Source of the DNA: Lacimicrobium alkaliphilum | GTDB lineage: Bacteria; Pseudomonadota; Gammaproteobacteria; Enterobacterales; Alteromonadaceae | Direction of reading: 5' to 3' | Length of the DNA: 64,000 nt | Assembly (NCBI RefSeq): GCF_001466725.1 | Contig: NZ_CP013650.1 | Coordinates: forward strand, 2,418,001 to 2,482,000 | Shown: positions 45,504-55,385 of the stretch, piece after piece | Numbering within the stretch: the first letter of the stretch is position 1 | Layout of the letters: each line of letters begins with the position of its first letter | Position numbers and translations under genes: made by a program | The notes under the pieces: generated by a model | What the model saw: the letters and a program-made list of their open reading frames with translations, nothing else | Databases searched by the model: none | What the model was told of the DNA's origin: nothing

Positions 45504-47567
45504 ATGAATAAAAACACGGTTTTACCTCGCCGCTCACCTGCTCTGCGTGTGGTGTTATCTGCTATGGCACTGAGCCTGCCGTTATCTGCACAAGAACAGC
45601 AAACAATGTCTGCCCTGCATCCAATTGAAAAAGTACTGGTTATGGGGGAAGTGATGGCGTCACCTAACCAGATTGTTACCGACCCTAAAAAGCCCCGCCA
45701 ACCACTGCCCGCCCATGATGGCGCTGACTATCTGAAAACCATCACCGGGTTCAGTATCGTTCGCAAGGGCGGGGCCAGTGGCGACCCTGTATTCAGGGGC
45801 ATGGCCGCCTCGCGTCTGAACATCATTACCGACGGCAATATGTTGCTTGGTGGATGTAGCAGTCGGATGGACCCGCCTACGGCCTATATCTCGCCACAGA
45901 GCTTTGATCGTATCCGGGTGATCAAAGGCCCCCAATCCGTACTCAATCTGCCGGCCAATGCCACGGTTTTATTTGAAAAAGACCAATACCAGCTTTCAGA
46001 AGCCGGAGTTCAGGGTGATATCAGCATGACTCTGGCGGAATTTAACCGCAAAGCACTCAATGCCGACCTCACCTCCGGCAATCAGAACGGTTACCTGCGT
46101 ATGAGCCTCAGTAACGCCAGCGCCAGTAATTATCAGGATGGCAACGGCAACCCTGTCAACAGCGCATATGACCGCTGGAGCGCTGCGACTGAACTGGCCT
46201 GGACACCCGGGCCCGATACGCTGTTAATGCTGAGCCTGGGCCGGAGTGACGGCGAAAGTGCCTATGCAGATCGGGCCATGGACGGCAGCATGTTTGATCG
46301 CCGCCATATCAGTATCAAAGCCAGACAGGATGACTTAAATGATTGGCTTTCCCGCATTGAGGGGCAGTTATACTTCAATCATATTGACCATTTGATGGAC
46401 AATTTCAGCCTCAGAAACTTTACCCCTGATGCCATGATGCCGTTTCCGGCGGCCATGAATCCGGATCGTTACACCCGCGGTGGTAAAATTCAGCTGGATC
46501 TGACTGCAGCGATAAACTGGCAGATCCGCCTGGGACTGGATAACAGCCAGAATGTGCATCGAAACCGTATGAGCATGAACCAGCTGATGATGCCCTGGCA
46601 GGATATGCTCAGAGTCGAAGATGGCCGCTTCGATCAGTGGGGTATATACGCCGAGATAGACCACGCGATTTTAGCCAATCTGAGTCTGTTTGGCGGCTTG
46701 CGGGCAGATCACTGGGAAGCTGAGGATCACCGGCCAATGCTGCGTAAAAATATGCAGCTGAACCTAATCAACCCGAGCTTTGGTGACCGTCGCCAGGATA
46801 CCCTGACAAGCGGCTTTGTTCGTATTGAGCAGACTCACAATCAACATACCTGGTATCTGGGCGCAGGCCGTGCCGCCCGTTACCCGGATTACTGGGAGTT
46901 ACTGGGTAACGCCAGAAGTGGCGAAGACAGCCAGTCAGCTTTTTATACGTCACCGGAAGTAACCCATCAGTTGGATATAGGCTGGCTCTATCAAACTGAT
47001 TTTACCCGGGTATCGGTGTCTGCCTACCTGTCGGATGTAACAGATTTTATTCTGCTGGAAAAACAACAGCCCATGTTACTGGAGCAGGTCAGAAACATTG
47101 ATGCTCACACCTGGGGCGGCGAGGTGTCGGCAGAGCTGAGCCTGACAGAGAAGCTCACCCTGGAAACCTCACTGGCTGTGAGCCGCGGCACCAATGACAG
47201 TGATAATCTGCCACTGGCCCAACAACCGCCGCTGGAGTTTCGGATCAGCGCCGCTTATCAGCTACAAAACTGGCATCTGTCAGGCTTGTGGCGATTAGTT
47301 GATCAGCAATCCCGTTTTGCTGCCGGTCAGGGCACCATAGCGGGGCTGGACAGTTCCGCTTCCGCTGGCTTTGGGGTGTTGTCTGTTAATGCGCTGTATC
47401 GCCCTTCAGACAAATGGTTACTCAGTCTCGGCATCGATAACCTGCTGGATAAAACCTATCAGGAGTACCTGAGCAAAACGGCAGCATCTGTTCCCGGTTT
47501 TGTTGCCGATGATCGCATCAGTGAGCCGGGGCGTACTGCCTGGGCGAAACTGGATTACCGTTTCTGA
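45504..47567 (+). CDS. TonB-dependent copper receptor
   Basis: 687 residues. Signal peptide ending LSAQEQ; plug with SIVRKGGASGDPVFRGMAAS and the highly specific LLGGCSSRMDPPTAYISPQSF of the OprC/NosA copper receptor family; barrel ending DYRF. Such receptors bind and import copper across the outer membrane for copper enzymes. The CxxxM pair in that loop supplies likely copper ligands. A dyad CCGGATTA/TAATCCGG (45464-45484) lies just before the gene. Confidence 0.92.
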   Translation: MNKNTVLPRRSPALRVVLSAMALSLPLSAQEQQTMSALHPIEKVLVMGEVMASPNQIVTDPKKPRQPLPAHDGADYLKTITGFSIVRKGGASGDPVFRGMAASRLNIITDGNMLLGGCSSRMDPPTAYISPQSFDRIRVIKGPQSVLNLPANATVLFEKDQYQLSEAGVQGDISMTLAEFNRKALNADLTSGNQNGYLRMSLSNASASNYQDGNGNPVNSAYDRWSAATELAWTPGPDTLLMLSLGRSDGESAYADRAMDGSMFDRRHISIKARQDDLNDWLSRIEGQLYFNHIDHLMDNFSLRNFTPDAMMPFPAAMNPDRYTRGGKIQLDLTAAINWQIRLGLDNSQNVHRNRMSMNQLMMPWQDMLRVEDGRFDQWGIYAEIDHAILANLSLFGGLRADHWEAEDHRPMLRKNMQLNLINPSFGDRRQDTLTSGFVRIEQTHNQHTWYLGAGRAARYPDYWELLGNARSGEDSQSAFYTSPEVTHQLDIGWLYQTDFTRVSVSAYLSDVTDFILLEKQQPMLLEQVRNIDAHTWGGEVSAELSLTEKLTLETSLAVSRGTNDSDNLPLAQQPPLEFRISAAYQLQNWHLSGLWRLVDQQSRFAAGQGTIAGLDSSASAGFGVLSVNALYRPSDKWLLSLGIDNLLDKTYQEYLSKTAASVPGFVADDRISEPGRTAWAKLDYRF

Positions 47568-47571
47568 ATAC

Positions 47572-48625
47572 TCAGGGTTGTGGCTTTGCCAGATGAAGGC
47601 TCTGTCCAATTTGAAGAGTAATAAAGTCGTCGCCGAGCCCGGCTTCAGTGGCCGCCTGTTGCAGTCGCTGCGCCGGTTCAAATAAGGGCTCGGCACTAAG
47701 CTGGAAGGTAGACCAGTGCATACCGATACTTTTCCTGCTGCCCAGTTCCTGATGCAGCGTTACCGCTTCTTCAGGATTAACATGGTACTCACGCATAAAA
47801 TCCCTTGGCGAATAGGCCCCAATGGGGATTAAAGCCAGATCAAAGGGGCCATACTGTTCACCGATTTGCTTAAAATCCACGGCGTTATATCCGGTGTCAC
47901 CGCCAAACCAGAATTTAAATCCGTCAATTTCCACCACCCAGCTTGCCCACAGCGTATGGCGGCGATCAAACAGACTACGCGCCGACCAGTGCTGCGAAGG
48001 CGTTGCGGTAATGCGCAGCTCGCCTGTCTCACGCTGTTGCCACCAGTCATAGCTTTGAGTCTGATAGTTGCGCTTATCCAGTTGCTTAAACCAGTTATCG
48101 ACGCCCAGTGGAACATGATACTGCACCGTATCCGGTAAGGCCGTTACCGTATATTCATCCAGATGATCATAATGATTATGGGAAATCAGCACATGATGAA
48201 TATCAGGTAGATCTGATAGTCTGTAAGGCATAGGCGCAAGACGTTTCGGGCCCCGCAAAGCTCAGTGGTGAAGCCCGCTCAGAAAAGATCGGGTCGGTCA
48301 GCAGGTTTATGCCGTTGTAACTGATCAGAAAAGTGGAATGACCCAACCAGGTGACTCTGGGTTGTTCAGGGGCCTGTGTCAGATCCTCCAACGTATCGGC
48401 TACCGCTATCCGGTGTGCCTCACTTTGCTGATCGGCAAAGGGTACCTCACCAAAATATTTGGTCCAGGCGAAAGCAAATACGGTTTTTTCCGGATCTTCT
48501 ATATGGGGGTTCTGATAAACCTCCCCTGCCCTGGCGACCACTTCACTGACCCGGCCTTCAGACTGAACGGTACAGCCGGGCAGCAATAAGCTGACCAGGA
48601 GCACTGGGAAGATCAATCTCAGCAT
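47572..48625 (-). pseudogene. MBL-fold hydrolase lipoprotein, frameshifted
   Basis: From ATG 48625 the first frame gives a lipoprotein signal (VSLLLPGCTVQ) and the start of a metallo-beta-lactamase-fold domain (VTWLGHSTFLISYNG, LLTDPIFSERASPLSFAGP) but then goes out of frame. The second frame continues KRLAPMPYRLSDLPDIHHVLI, SHNHYDHLD (metal motif), WFGGDTGYN and GMHWSTFQLS to 47572. Removing one base from GGGCCCC (48248-48254) joins them into about 350 residues of the UlaG/NAPE-PLD-like type. The body is otherwise intact, so this may be a sequence error. Confidence 0.8.
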
Positions 48626-48702
48626 AAAGCGCCTTTACCGGGAATTAACGTTATTATGACTTTACGCCACAACCAGGCTTTAGATCATGTCCCATAACAA
48701 AC

Positions 48703-50039
48703 TTATTCCCCTTGCATAATATCCATAGCCGTTGCAGTTAAGGCTTCAGCGGCGGTGGCAATTACTTTGTCTGCCTGTGGCGCCCACAACGGGCTATGCA
48801 GTGAAGGCAACTTGGTGCCCTGCTCCTGAGCTTGCTGCCATTTATCTTCTGGCACACCACCCACCCAGATAATCATGCTGTTGATGCTGGTATCAGCGCG
48901 ATAATAACGGCCAAAGTCTTCTCCTGCCATCACAGGCGGGGCCTGCACCACTCTGTCACCGCCAAATCTGGCGGTAAAGCGCTCGGCCATTTTGCGGGTA
49001 AACTCCGGGCTGTTGTAAGTAGAAGGGGTATATTCGTCTTTAATATGTACCTCTGGCATCAGCTCCTGTGGCATGCCGGCGGCAATAGCCTCACCTTTGG
49101 CGATACGGGCAATGCCGTCGAGCAGCATCTGACGTGTTTCATCGGAATAACTGCGCACGGTCAGCAACAATCTGGCTTCATCGGAAATAATATTATGCTT
49201 GGAGCCTGACTGAAAACTGCCGACCGTTACCACCGCCGGGTTCTGTGGATCCAGCTCCCGGCTGACCAGGGTCTGCAGTGCACCCACAATACGACTGCCC
49301 AGTACGATAGGATCTTTGGTGGCATGGGGATAAGCACCGTGGCCGCCAACGCCTTTAACGATAATATCCACGCTGTCGACATTGGCCAGTGTATAACCCG
49401 GGGTATAGCCAATTACCCCAGCCGGTAATGAGGCGGAGTTATGAAAGGCCAGCACATAATCGGGCCTGGGGAAACGCTCATACAAACCATCATTAAGCAT
49501 ATCTTTGGCGCCCCGACCGCGCTCCTCTGAGGGCTGCAGGATCATAACCAGTGTGCCTGACCAGTTCTTTTCCTGAGCGACCAGCGCACGAGCTGTACCC
49601 AGCCAGCCGGCCATATGCGTGTCATGGCCACAGGCATGCATTACCGGACTTTCGATGCCGTCTTCTGTGGTGGCGACCACTTCTGAGGCATAGGGTAAAC
49701 CGGTTTTCTCCTCAACGGGTAAGGCATCCATATCGGCACGGATCATCACCACCGGCCAAGGCCGTTTTTCATCAACGCCACCACACCATGACCGCCCACG
49801 TTTTCGGTTACCTCAAAGCCCAGCTCACGGGCTTTTTCCGCCAGCATCGCCGCACTCTGCTCTTCATCACCGCTTAGTTCGGGATACTGATGCAGATGTT
49901 TGTAGGTTTCCATCAACAGCGGTAAATCCTGCTGTATCTTATCCCGCAATGTGTTGTCAGCAGCCGCCTCGGCATTAACTGGCAGGGTAAGCACAGAAAA
50001 ACAAAAGGGAACCAGCAGAGCAGTTTTCAGGGCATTCAT
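48703..50039 (-). pseudogene. M20-family amidohydrolase, exported, frameshifted
   Basis: From ATG 50039 (AAGGAT upstream) a signal peptide ending VNAEA and an M20 start (LHQYPELSGDEEQSA) read to VVALMKNGLG. The other frame picks up VVMIRADMDALPVEEKTGLP, MHACGHDTHMAGWLG, EERGRGAKDML and AGEDFGRYYRA to 48703. Adding one base at CCGGCC (49752-49757) restores NGLGPVVMIRAD and a protein of about 445 residues. Family members hydrolyse hippurate-like, N-acyl or peptide substrates with two metal ions. Export suggests a periplasmic peptidase role. Confidence 0.82.
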
Positions 50040-50346
50040 GGTGTAATCCTTAATAAAAAAAGCACACAATCAGCCTACAGCGAATAACGCAGCTTGGCAA
50101 AGTGTGCCCGAATGACCCAAGCGTTATAGAAAAGCCAGACATTTCATCCGCCACAGATTGCACTGCTCTTAAGCCTGCGGCATAGTAAATTACAGAACGG
50201 AAGCGGATCCCCATAGCCCCGGCTCGATGGAGCGGTGCCATCTGAATTCATTCTACGCTGTTGAATCTGTCTGACAGCAAGGCTGCCACAGACTAAAGGC
50301 ATAAAAGAGCCTGCCTTTGTGATGATTTTAGTTTAAGGATGCATTA
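50040..50346. other. Intergenic region between amidohydrolase and Sel1 genes
   Basis: No repeat, hairpin or gene supported. A 63-codon minus-strand frame has no family resemblance or ribosome binding site. It should contain the promoters for both divergent genes. Confidence 0.5.
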
Positions 50347-51765
50347 ATGAACGTAAAACTTTCCCGATTACAGAGCATTGTCATGATAACGCTGACGTTT
50401 GCCTGTCAGCTCAGCTTTGCCAACCCTGCTGGTTGTGATATTGAACAAATTAATGGTTTTGATGCAACCAAAGAGCACAAACCAGCTTATATAGAAGGGG
50501 TAAAGGCCAACCTTATTCGCTGTGCGGAATCGGGGCATGAAATGGCTGTTACCGGGCTTATGCTGAGTTATTTTCAGGGCAATCCAGCGCTAAATATTGA
50601 AAAAGACCATAACAACTTACTGAAATTCCTTGAGAGAATTGCTTCTGAAGGCAACATTTTTTCTCAGGATATGCTGGTTAGGTTTTACACAGATGATGAT
50701 TTCCTCAAGCTAACAGACGTAACAGAGGCGAACGCCAGGTTTAAGGCCTATAAGTGGTATTACGCATCCTTAGCATCAAATCAGGAAAGTGTCCGAAAAT
50801 TTAAAAAAATTAAATCCCTTGAAAGCAAAATGAACAGCAAGGAAATCTCTCGGGCAATTGCAGAAGCAGAAGCTATCTACCCAAAGAACTTCAGGAAAAA
50901 TGGACATGGCGTTTACAACCATTTGGGCCATAAATATTTTGAGGGCAAAGTGGTCGAAAAGGATCTTAAAAAAGCACATGAATACTCTCTCAAAGCGGCA
51001 AATTACGGTAATGAATACGCCCAGTACAGGCTTGGAAAGCATTACACTCAGGGTACAGGTTATGTAGATGTGGATGGACCGCAAGGCATACGCTGGTATG
51101 AGAAATCCGCTGAGCAGGGGAATGCCTATGCGTTGTTTGATCTGGGAAAACTCTATTTGACGGGTTCCCATGTGGATCAGGATATACAAAAAGCCATTCG
51201 CTATATTGAAGCGGCCGGCGAAAAGGGTAACAGCGAGGCCAAGGTAATGCTGGGCGAGTTCTATGTTAATGGAACCCATGTTACCAAAGACGCCAAGCGG
51301 GCATTCGAATTATTTTTATCAGCTTCAAATACTCACAATAGCCGGGCCCAGTACTATCTGGGGCATTGTTTTAACTATGGAATCGGTGTCGAAAAAGACA
51401 GTACAACAGCTTATAGCTGGTATATGAAATCCGCCAACGCCGGGAATCCCGATGCCCAGTATTCAATGGCAGTGGCCAGGCAAAATGGCGTGGCTGAAGC
51501 GGGCATATCTCAATCCCTTTCCGAGGCGGTTAACTGGTATACCAACGCGTCTGCACAGGGGCATGGTAAGGCTCAGTTTAATCTCGGTATTCTTTACGCA
51601 CAAGGTGGAGACGGGGTAGAGAAGAATCTGTATCAAGCCTACAAAGAAATATTACTGTCTCGTGTTAAGCATGAATACAAAGAAAAGACGCTGGCTTCTA
51701 TCACCCAGCAAATGTCCCAATCGGAACTGGCAAAAGTTGGAGAGCTGCTGGAGTCTCTAAAGTAA
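50347..51765 (+). CDS. Exported Sel1-repeat protein
   Basis: 472 residues with a signal peptide (ITLTFACQLSFA). From about 190 onward there are seven or so Sel1-like repeats, e.g. AHEYSLKAANYGNEYAQYRL, GIRWYEKSAEQGNAYALFDL and AVNWYTNASAQGHGKAQFNL. Sel1 solenoids mediate protein-protein contacts. No catalytic motif. Lower GC and more Lys/Asn than neighbours suggest recent acquisition. No adjacent partner can be named. Confidence 0.88.
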   Translation: MNVKLSRLQSIVMITLTFACQLSFANPAGCDIEQINGFDATKEHKPAYIEGVKANLIRCAESGHEMAVTGLMLSYFQGNPALNIEKDHNNLLKFLERIASEGNIFSQDMLVRFYTDDDFLKLTDVTEANARFKAYKWYYASLASNQESVRKFKKIKSLESKMNSKEISRAIAEAEAIYPKNFRKNGHGVYNHLGHKYFEGKVVEKDLKKAHEYSLKAANYGNEYAQYRLGKHYTQGTGYVDVDGPQGIRWYEKSAEQGNAYALFDLGKLYLTGSHVDQDIQKAIRYIEAAGEKGNSEAKVMLGEFYVNGTHVTKDAKRAFELFLSASNTHNSRAQYYLGHCFNYGIGVEKDSTTAYSWYMKSANAGNPDAQYSMAVARQNGVAEAGISQSLSEAVNWYTNASAQGHGKAQFNLGILYAQGGDGVEKNLYQAYKEILLSRVKHEYKEKTLASITQQMSQSELAKVGELLESLK

Positions 51766-52034
51766 GGAAAAGGAGTCCAACAGAGTCTCATCGGCCAGAA
51801 ACACTGAACTAATATAAACCAATTCAGACAATCTGGCCTCGCTATGTCTTCCTGCCTGTACTATCAGAACAGGCAAGCTGCACTAACGAAGAGATACCAG
51901 CCTACTGATACAAGCCTGCCCGTGCGTTGATTTGCAGCTGACTCACCGCTAATGGGCGAACACTGCATACCACAAACGAATCCCCAGGATTGGTGCTAAT
52001 TCAGGGGAAAGGTCAATGCGCCCTCATAAACTGC
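51766..52034. other. Intergenic region before the MerR-type promoter
   Basis: No gene or clear repeat seen. GAACAGGCAAGCT and CCTGCCTGTACTATC near 51850-51885 can pair (CCTGCCTGT / ACAGGCA), possibly a terminator stem for the Sel1 gene, but no T run follows. Confidence 0.4.
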
Positions 52035-52065
52035 TTGACTTAAAGTCGACTTTAACTTGTATGCT
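52035..52065 (+). promoter_or_regulatory. MerR-family-type promoter before the methyltransferase gene
   Basis: -35 TTGACT (52035-52040), 19-base spacer, -10 TATGCT (52060-52065), with the perfect 16-bp palindrome TTAAAGTCGACTTTAA (52040-52055) filling the spacer. It differs from the SoxR site at 44323, so another MerR-type regulator outside the window is expected. The start codon is 76 bases downstream. Confidence 0.75.
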
Positions 52066-52140
52066 CATTGAGTAAGTACCCCATTCCAGCATCGCGGGGG
52101 TGCCGACAAACCAATCAACCAAGTAAACAAGGATACAGAT

Positions 52141-52776
52141 ATGGATAGCGATTTTTGGCATCAAAAATGGGAACGGGGTGACATCGGCTTTCATGAGCAA
52201 CAGGTCAACCCGGCATTAGTGGGGAACATGGAAAGCCTGAATCTGATAAAGGGCTCACGACTGTTTCTGCCTTTGTGTGGGAAAACACAGGATATAGCCT
52301 GGTTACTTGCACAGGGATATCGCGTTGTTGGTGCAGAGTTAAGTAAACGTGCGATAAACGAGCTATTTCAACAGCTGAATGTAACTCCCGATATTACTGA
52401 GGCAGGAGAACTGACGCGATACAGCGCCAATAACATAGATATCTGGGCCGGGGATATATTCAACCTCGGCGCCAATAGTCTTGGCGCTGTTGATGCTATT
52501 TATGACCGCGCGGCTTTGGTGGCATTACCTGAAGAAATGCGTCAACGCTATGCAATTCATCTTGATGCAATATGCCATAGCGTTCAACAGTTGCTGGTCA
52601 CTTGTGAATACAATCAGCAATTACATGATGGCCCACCATTTTCGGTCAGTGAACAAGAACTGCAACGACTTTACGGCAACCAATATCAGTTGAATAGGCT
52701 GGCGCAAGATGACATTGCGGGCGGGTTCAAAGGCAAAGTCGCTGCGACAATCAGTGTTTGGCACTTACATCGGTAA
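52141..52776 (+). CDS. tpm: Thiopurine S-methyltransferase-like enzyme
   Basis: 211 residues. MDSDFWHQKWERGDIGFHEQ is the family signature, followed by the SAM-binding LFLPLCGKTQDIAWLLAQGY and VVGAELSKRAI, and DAIYDRAALVALPEEMR. Bacterial TPMTs methylate thiols, selenite and tellurite and volatilise Se/Te compounds; natural substrates are poorly known. The MerR-type promoter upstream suggests induction by a metal, metalloid or electrophile. Confidence 0.93.
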   Translation: MDSDFWHQKWERGDIGFHEQQVNPALVGNMESLNLIKGSRLFLPLCGKTQDIAWLLAQGYRVVGAELSKRAINELFQQLNVTPDITEAGELTRYSANNIDIWAGDIFNLGANSLGAVDAIYDRAALVALPEEMRQRYAIHLDAICHSVQQLLVTCEYNQQLHDGPPFSVSEQELQRLYGNQYQLNRLAQDDIAGGFKGKVAATISVWHLHR

Positions 52777-52929
52777 AGTGAATAGACGCAGCGGATAAGG
52801 AATGGCTATTGTTATACGCCGTTGTCGGCCTTTTGTTTGGCGTTATGGCAGGTTATAAACACCAATTTATGCTTGTACCAAAGCGTGAAGTTGCACTAAT
52901 CCCGTGAAAATAAAAAACCAGCTGTATCA

Positions 52930-53412
52930 TTATAATTTATCCGGATCGGCCAGTTGCACTTCCTGCTGTTTGGCTGGCTTTTCGGGTACCAGTAGCGACG
53001 GGGAACCTTTTACTTTTTCGATCTGACGAAACACATCCCGCCAGCTTAAGATCCCCACCCACTGACGCTCGGCATTGACCACCGGCAGACAGGAGATGCG
53101 GTGGCGGTTAAACAAACGTACGGCCTGAAGCACTGATTCAGTATCCAGGATCACGATAAGTTCCCGGCTCATAATCTGCGATACCTTGCGTTTAAAGGCG
53201 GCCTGATCGTGTTCATTGGCCATGGGGGTGCCGATTCTCGGGCTTAAGTGCTTAAGCAGGTCGCGATCAGAGACGATGCCCAGCAAAGTTTTACCGCTGA
53301 CCACCAGCAGATGATGAAAGCGGTGTTTTTCAAAAATCTGGTAAACCTTGCCCAGATTATCATCCACGCCAACCGTCACCACCTTAGTGGTCATAATTTT
53401 GCTGACTTTCAT
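52930..53412 (-). CDS. CBS-domain protein
   Basis: 160 residues from ATG 53412 (MKVSKIMTTKVVTV), with AAGGAAGGGG upstream; the longer frame is rejected. Two CBS motifs in tandem: about 8-58 (HHLLVVSGKTLLGIVSDRDLL) and 85-140 (ISCLPVVNAERQWVGILSWRDV). CBS pairs bind adenine nucleotides and usually regulate a partner. Stand-alone CBS proteins have no defined enzyme activity. Confidence 0.9.
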   Translation of the reverse strand: MKVSKIMTTKVVTVGVDDNLGKVYQIFEKHRFHHLLVVSGKTLLGIVSDRDLLKHLSPRIGTPMANEHDQAAFKRKVSQIMSRELIVILDTESVLQAVRLFNRHRISCLPVVNAERQWVGILSWRDVFRQIEKVKGSPSLLVPEKPAKQQEVQLADPDKL

Positions 53413-53469
53413 ACCCCTTCCTTGCCTGAAAACGCCATATATCAACAGGATAATAGACCATGAGTCAGA

Positions 53470-53871
53470 TTATCCTTTTTTATGCGGTTTTATCCAGTAC
53501 CAACTCAGTAATACCAACAGACCAAAAAGGGAGTAGATAAGTATAAACACCCAGGCCGGTGCCTGATAATACAAAAGCTCTGACATCCAGTGGGCAATAA
53601 AAGCGCCGCTGTAGGTGACCTGCCCTGCCTGTTCGCGCAGCATCATCTCCCATTGGGTAAGCGGGCAGATTCTGCCAAGCCAGGCCTGTATCACCACAAA
53701 GCCAATGGCCAGAAGATGGGCAAAGCGAAAGCGTCGGTTCCTTACCCAGATCCAGCGCTGCCACTTGCCGATAAAAATCAGCAGCAAGCCCCCTACTACA
53801 AAAAGCACAAAGGCCAGATGCAGGCCAAGCAATAAATCTGCACCAAGGAGATAAAGCTGTTGTTGGTTCAT
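53470..53871 (-). CDS. DUF2784 family membrane protein
   Basis: 133 residues, four hydrophobic helices (LLLGLHLAFVLFVVGGLLLI; FAHLLAIGFVVIQAWLG; and two more). CPLTQWEMMLREQAG is the typical DUF2784 segment. Function unknown. The stop is 25 bases before the region of the CBS promoter; probably independent of it. Confidence 0.88.
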   Translation of the reverse strand: MNQQQLYLLGADLLLGLHLAFVLFVVGGLLLIFIGKWQRWIWVRNRRFRFAHLLAIGFVVIQAWLGRICPLTQWEMMLREQAGQVTYSGAFIAHWMSELLYYQAPAWVFILIYSLFGLLVLLSWYWIKPHKKG

Positions 53872-53907
53872 ATTTCAGGCATAGCAGCGAACTCCCACCG
53901 ATACCAG

Positions 53908-55377
53908 TCAGTCTTCCTCTTCTGGTGACTGGCTCTCCAGCATTTTAGCACTGAGTTTTTTACTGCTTTGCACGCCCAGGCTCTTAAACTCTTCCACCCG
54001 GCGTACCAGATTACCGCGCCCTTCACTGAGCTTATTCATGGCGCCGTCGTATTTCTTTTGCACTGTTTGCAGGCTGTTACCCAACCCTTCGAGATCGTCC
54101 ACAAAGCCGACAAATTTGTCGTACAGACGCGCGGCTTTTTCGGCGATCACCTTGGCGTTCTGATTCTGATACTCGTATTGCCAGATATTATTGATGGTAC
54201 GCAGGGCCACCAGCAGGTTGGTGGGGCTGACCAGCATAATATTATTATCCAGCGCCAGTTTAATAAGGTCCGGGGCATTATCAATGGCCAGCAGAAAGGC
54301 GGCCTCCACCGGCACAAACATCAGCACATAGTCGAGGGTTTTTACCCCCTGCAGGTTCTGATAATCCTTGTTACCCAGCCCTTTGATATGATTGCGCAGC
54401 GAGCTGATATGCTCGTTTAAACAGCGGGCCCGAACCTCGTCATCCTGCTCATTAAAATAACGCTCGTAGGCCGCCAGTGACATCTTGGCGTCGATAATCA
54501 CGTCCTTGTCCCCGGGCAGATGCACAATCACATCCGGCTTATAAGCCTTACCCTGCTCATCTTTATACTGGCCCTGAGTGTCGTATTCGTGGCCTTCGCG
54601 CAGCCCCGATTCGCTTAAGATCCGCTCCAGTACCACCTCACCCCAGTTGCCCTGTTGCTTGTTGTCGCCTTTAAGGGCTTTGGTCAGGGCGGCGGCTTCC
54701 TCGGTGATCTGAATATTCAGTTGCTTCAGACTTAAGATCTCGGTTTTCAGCGAGGCACGTTCCTGCCCCTCTTTCACATACTGATCCGTCACCTGCTTTT
54801 TAAAGCCTTCAATCTGGTCTTTTAAGGGCGTCAGCAGACTGTCCAGGCTCTGCTTACTGGCACTGGTAAAGTTTTCGGTCTTTTGCTGAAAAATCTTATT
54901 GGCCAGATTCTCAAACTGCTGTTTCAGGCTCTGTTCGGCATCTTTAAGCAGTTGCAGCTTGTCTTCGGCGGCCTTCTGCTCCTGCTCAAAACGGGCCTTT
55001 TGCGATTCCAGTTCGGTGCGCAGCCTGCCAAGCTCATCACTGGCCTGCTGCCACTTATCCTGCCACTGGCGGGACTGCTGATCCAGCTCCGGAATACGCT
55101 GCGCCTGCTGGCGGTATTGCCCCAGCTCGTTTTGCAGTTGCAGCTGCTGCTGATGCGTATCATCCAGCTTTTGATTCAGCTCGTCCACACTGGCATAGGC
55201 CTGATGCAGGCTGTGCTGATCCTGCTGATGTTGCTGATTCAGCCGGTCCAGCTCAGTTTGTAAGGCCTGGGTTTTAGCCTGCGCTTTACTGCTCATAATC
55301 CAGGCGCTGATCAGGCCACCGACGGCCAGCCCACCTGCGGCCATCGCCAGGTGCAATACTTCCAGTTCAGGGTTCAT
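53908..55377 (-). CDS. rmuC: DNA recombination protein RmuC
   Basis: 489 residues from ATG 55377; AAGG lies six bases before it, whereas the ATG at 55383 overlaps that site. One N-terminal membrane helix (LAMAAGGLAVGGLISAWIM), then a long Gln-rich coiled coil (about 30-210), then the RmuC nuclease-like domain (QGNWGEVVLERILSESGLREG, DVIVHLPGDKDVIIDAKMSL, YVLMFVPVEAAF). RmuC limits inversions at short inverted repeats in E. coli. It follows the fumarase gene closely. Confidence 0.94.
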   Translation of the reverse strand: MNPELEVLHLAMAAGGLAVGGLISAWIMSSKAQAKTQALQTELDRLNQQHQQDQHSLHQAYASVDELNQKLDDTHQQQLQLQNELGQYRQQAQRIPELDQQSRQWQDKWQQASDELGRLRTELESQKARFEQEQKAAEDKLQLLKDAEQSLKQQFENLANKIFQQKTENFTSASKQSLDSLLTPLKDQIEGFKKQVTDQYVKEGQERASLKTEILSLKQLNIQITEEAAALTKALKGDNKQQGNWGEVVLERILSESGLREGHEYDTQGQYKDEQGKAYKPDVIVHLPGDKDVIIDAKMSLAAYERYFNEQDDEVRARCLNEHISSLRNHIKGLGNKDYQNLQGVKTLDYVLMFVPVEAAFLLAIDNAPDLIKLALDNNIMLVSPTNLLVALRTINNIWQYEYQNQNAKVIAEKAARLYDKFVGFVDDLEGLGNSLQTVQKKYDGAMNKLSEGRGNLVRRVEEFKSLGVQSSKKLSAKMLESQSPEEED

Positions 55378-55385
55378 CAGCATCC

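Noticed and set aside
50050..50241. 63-codon minus-strand frame
   Set aside because: No start signal and no similarity; it spans the promoter region of the amidohydrolase gene.
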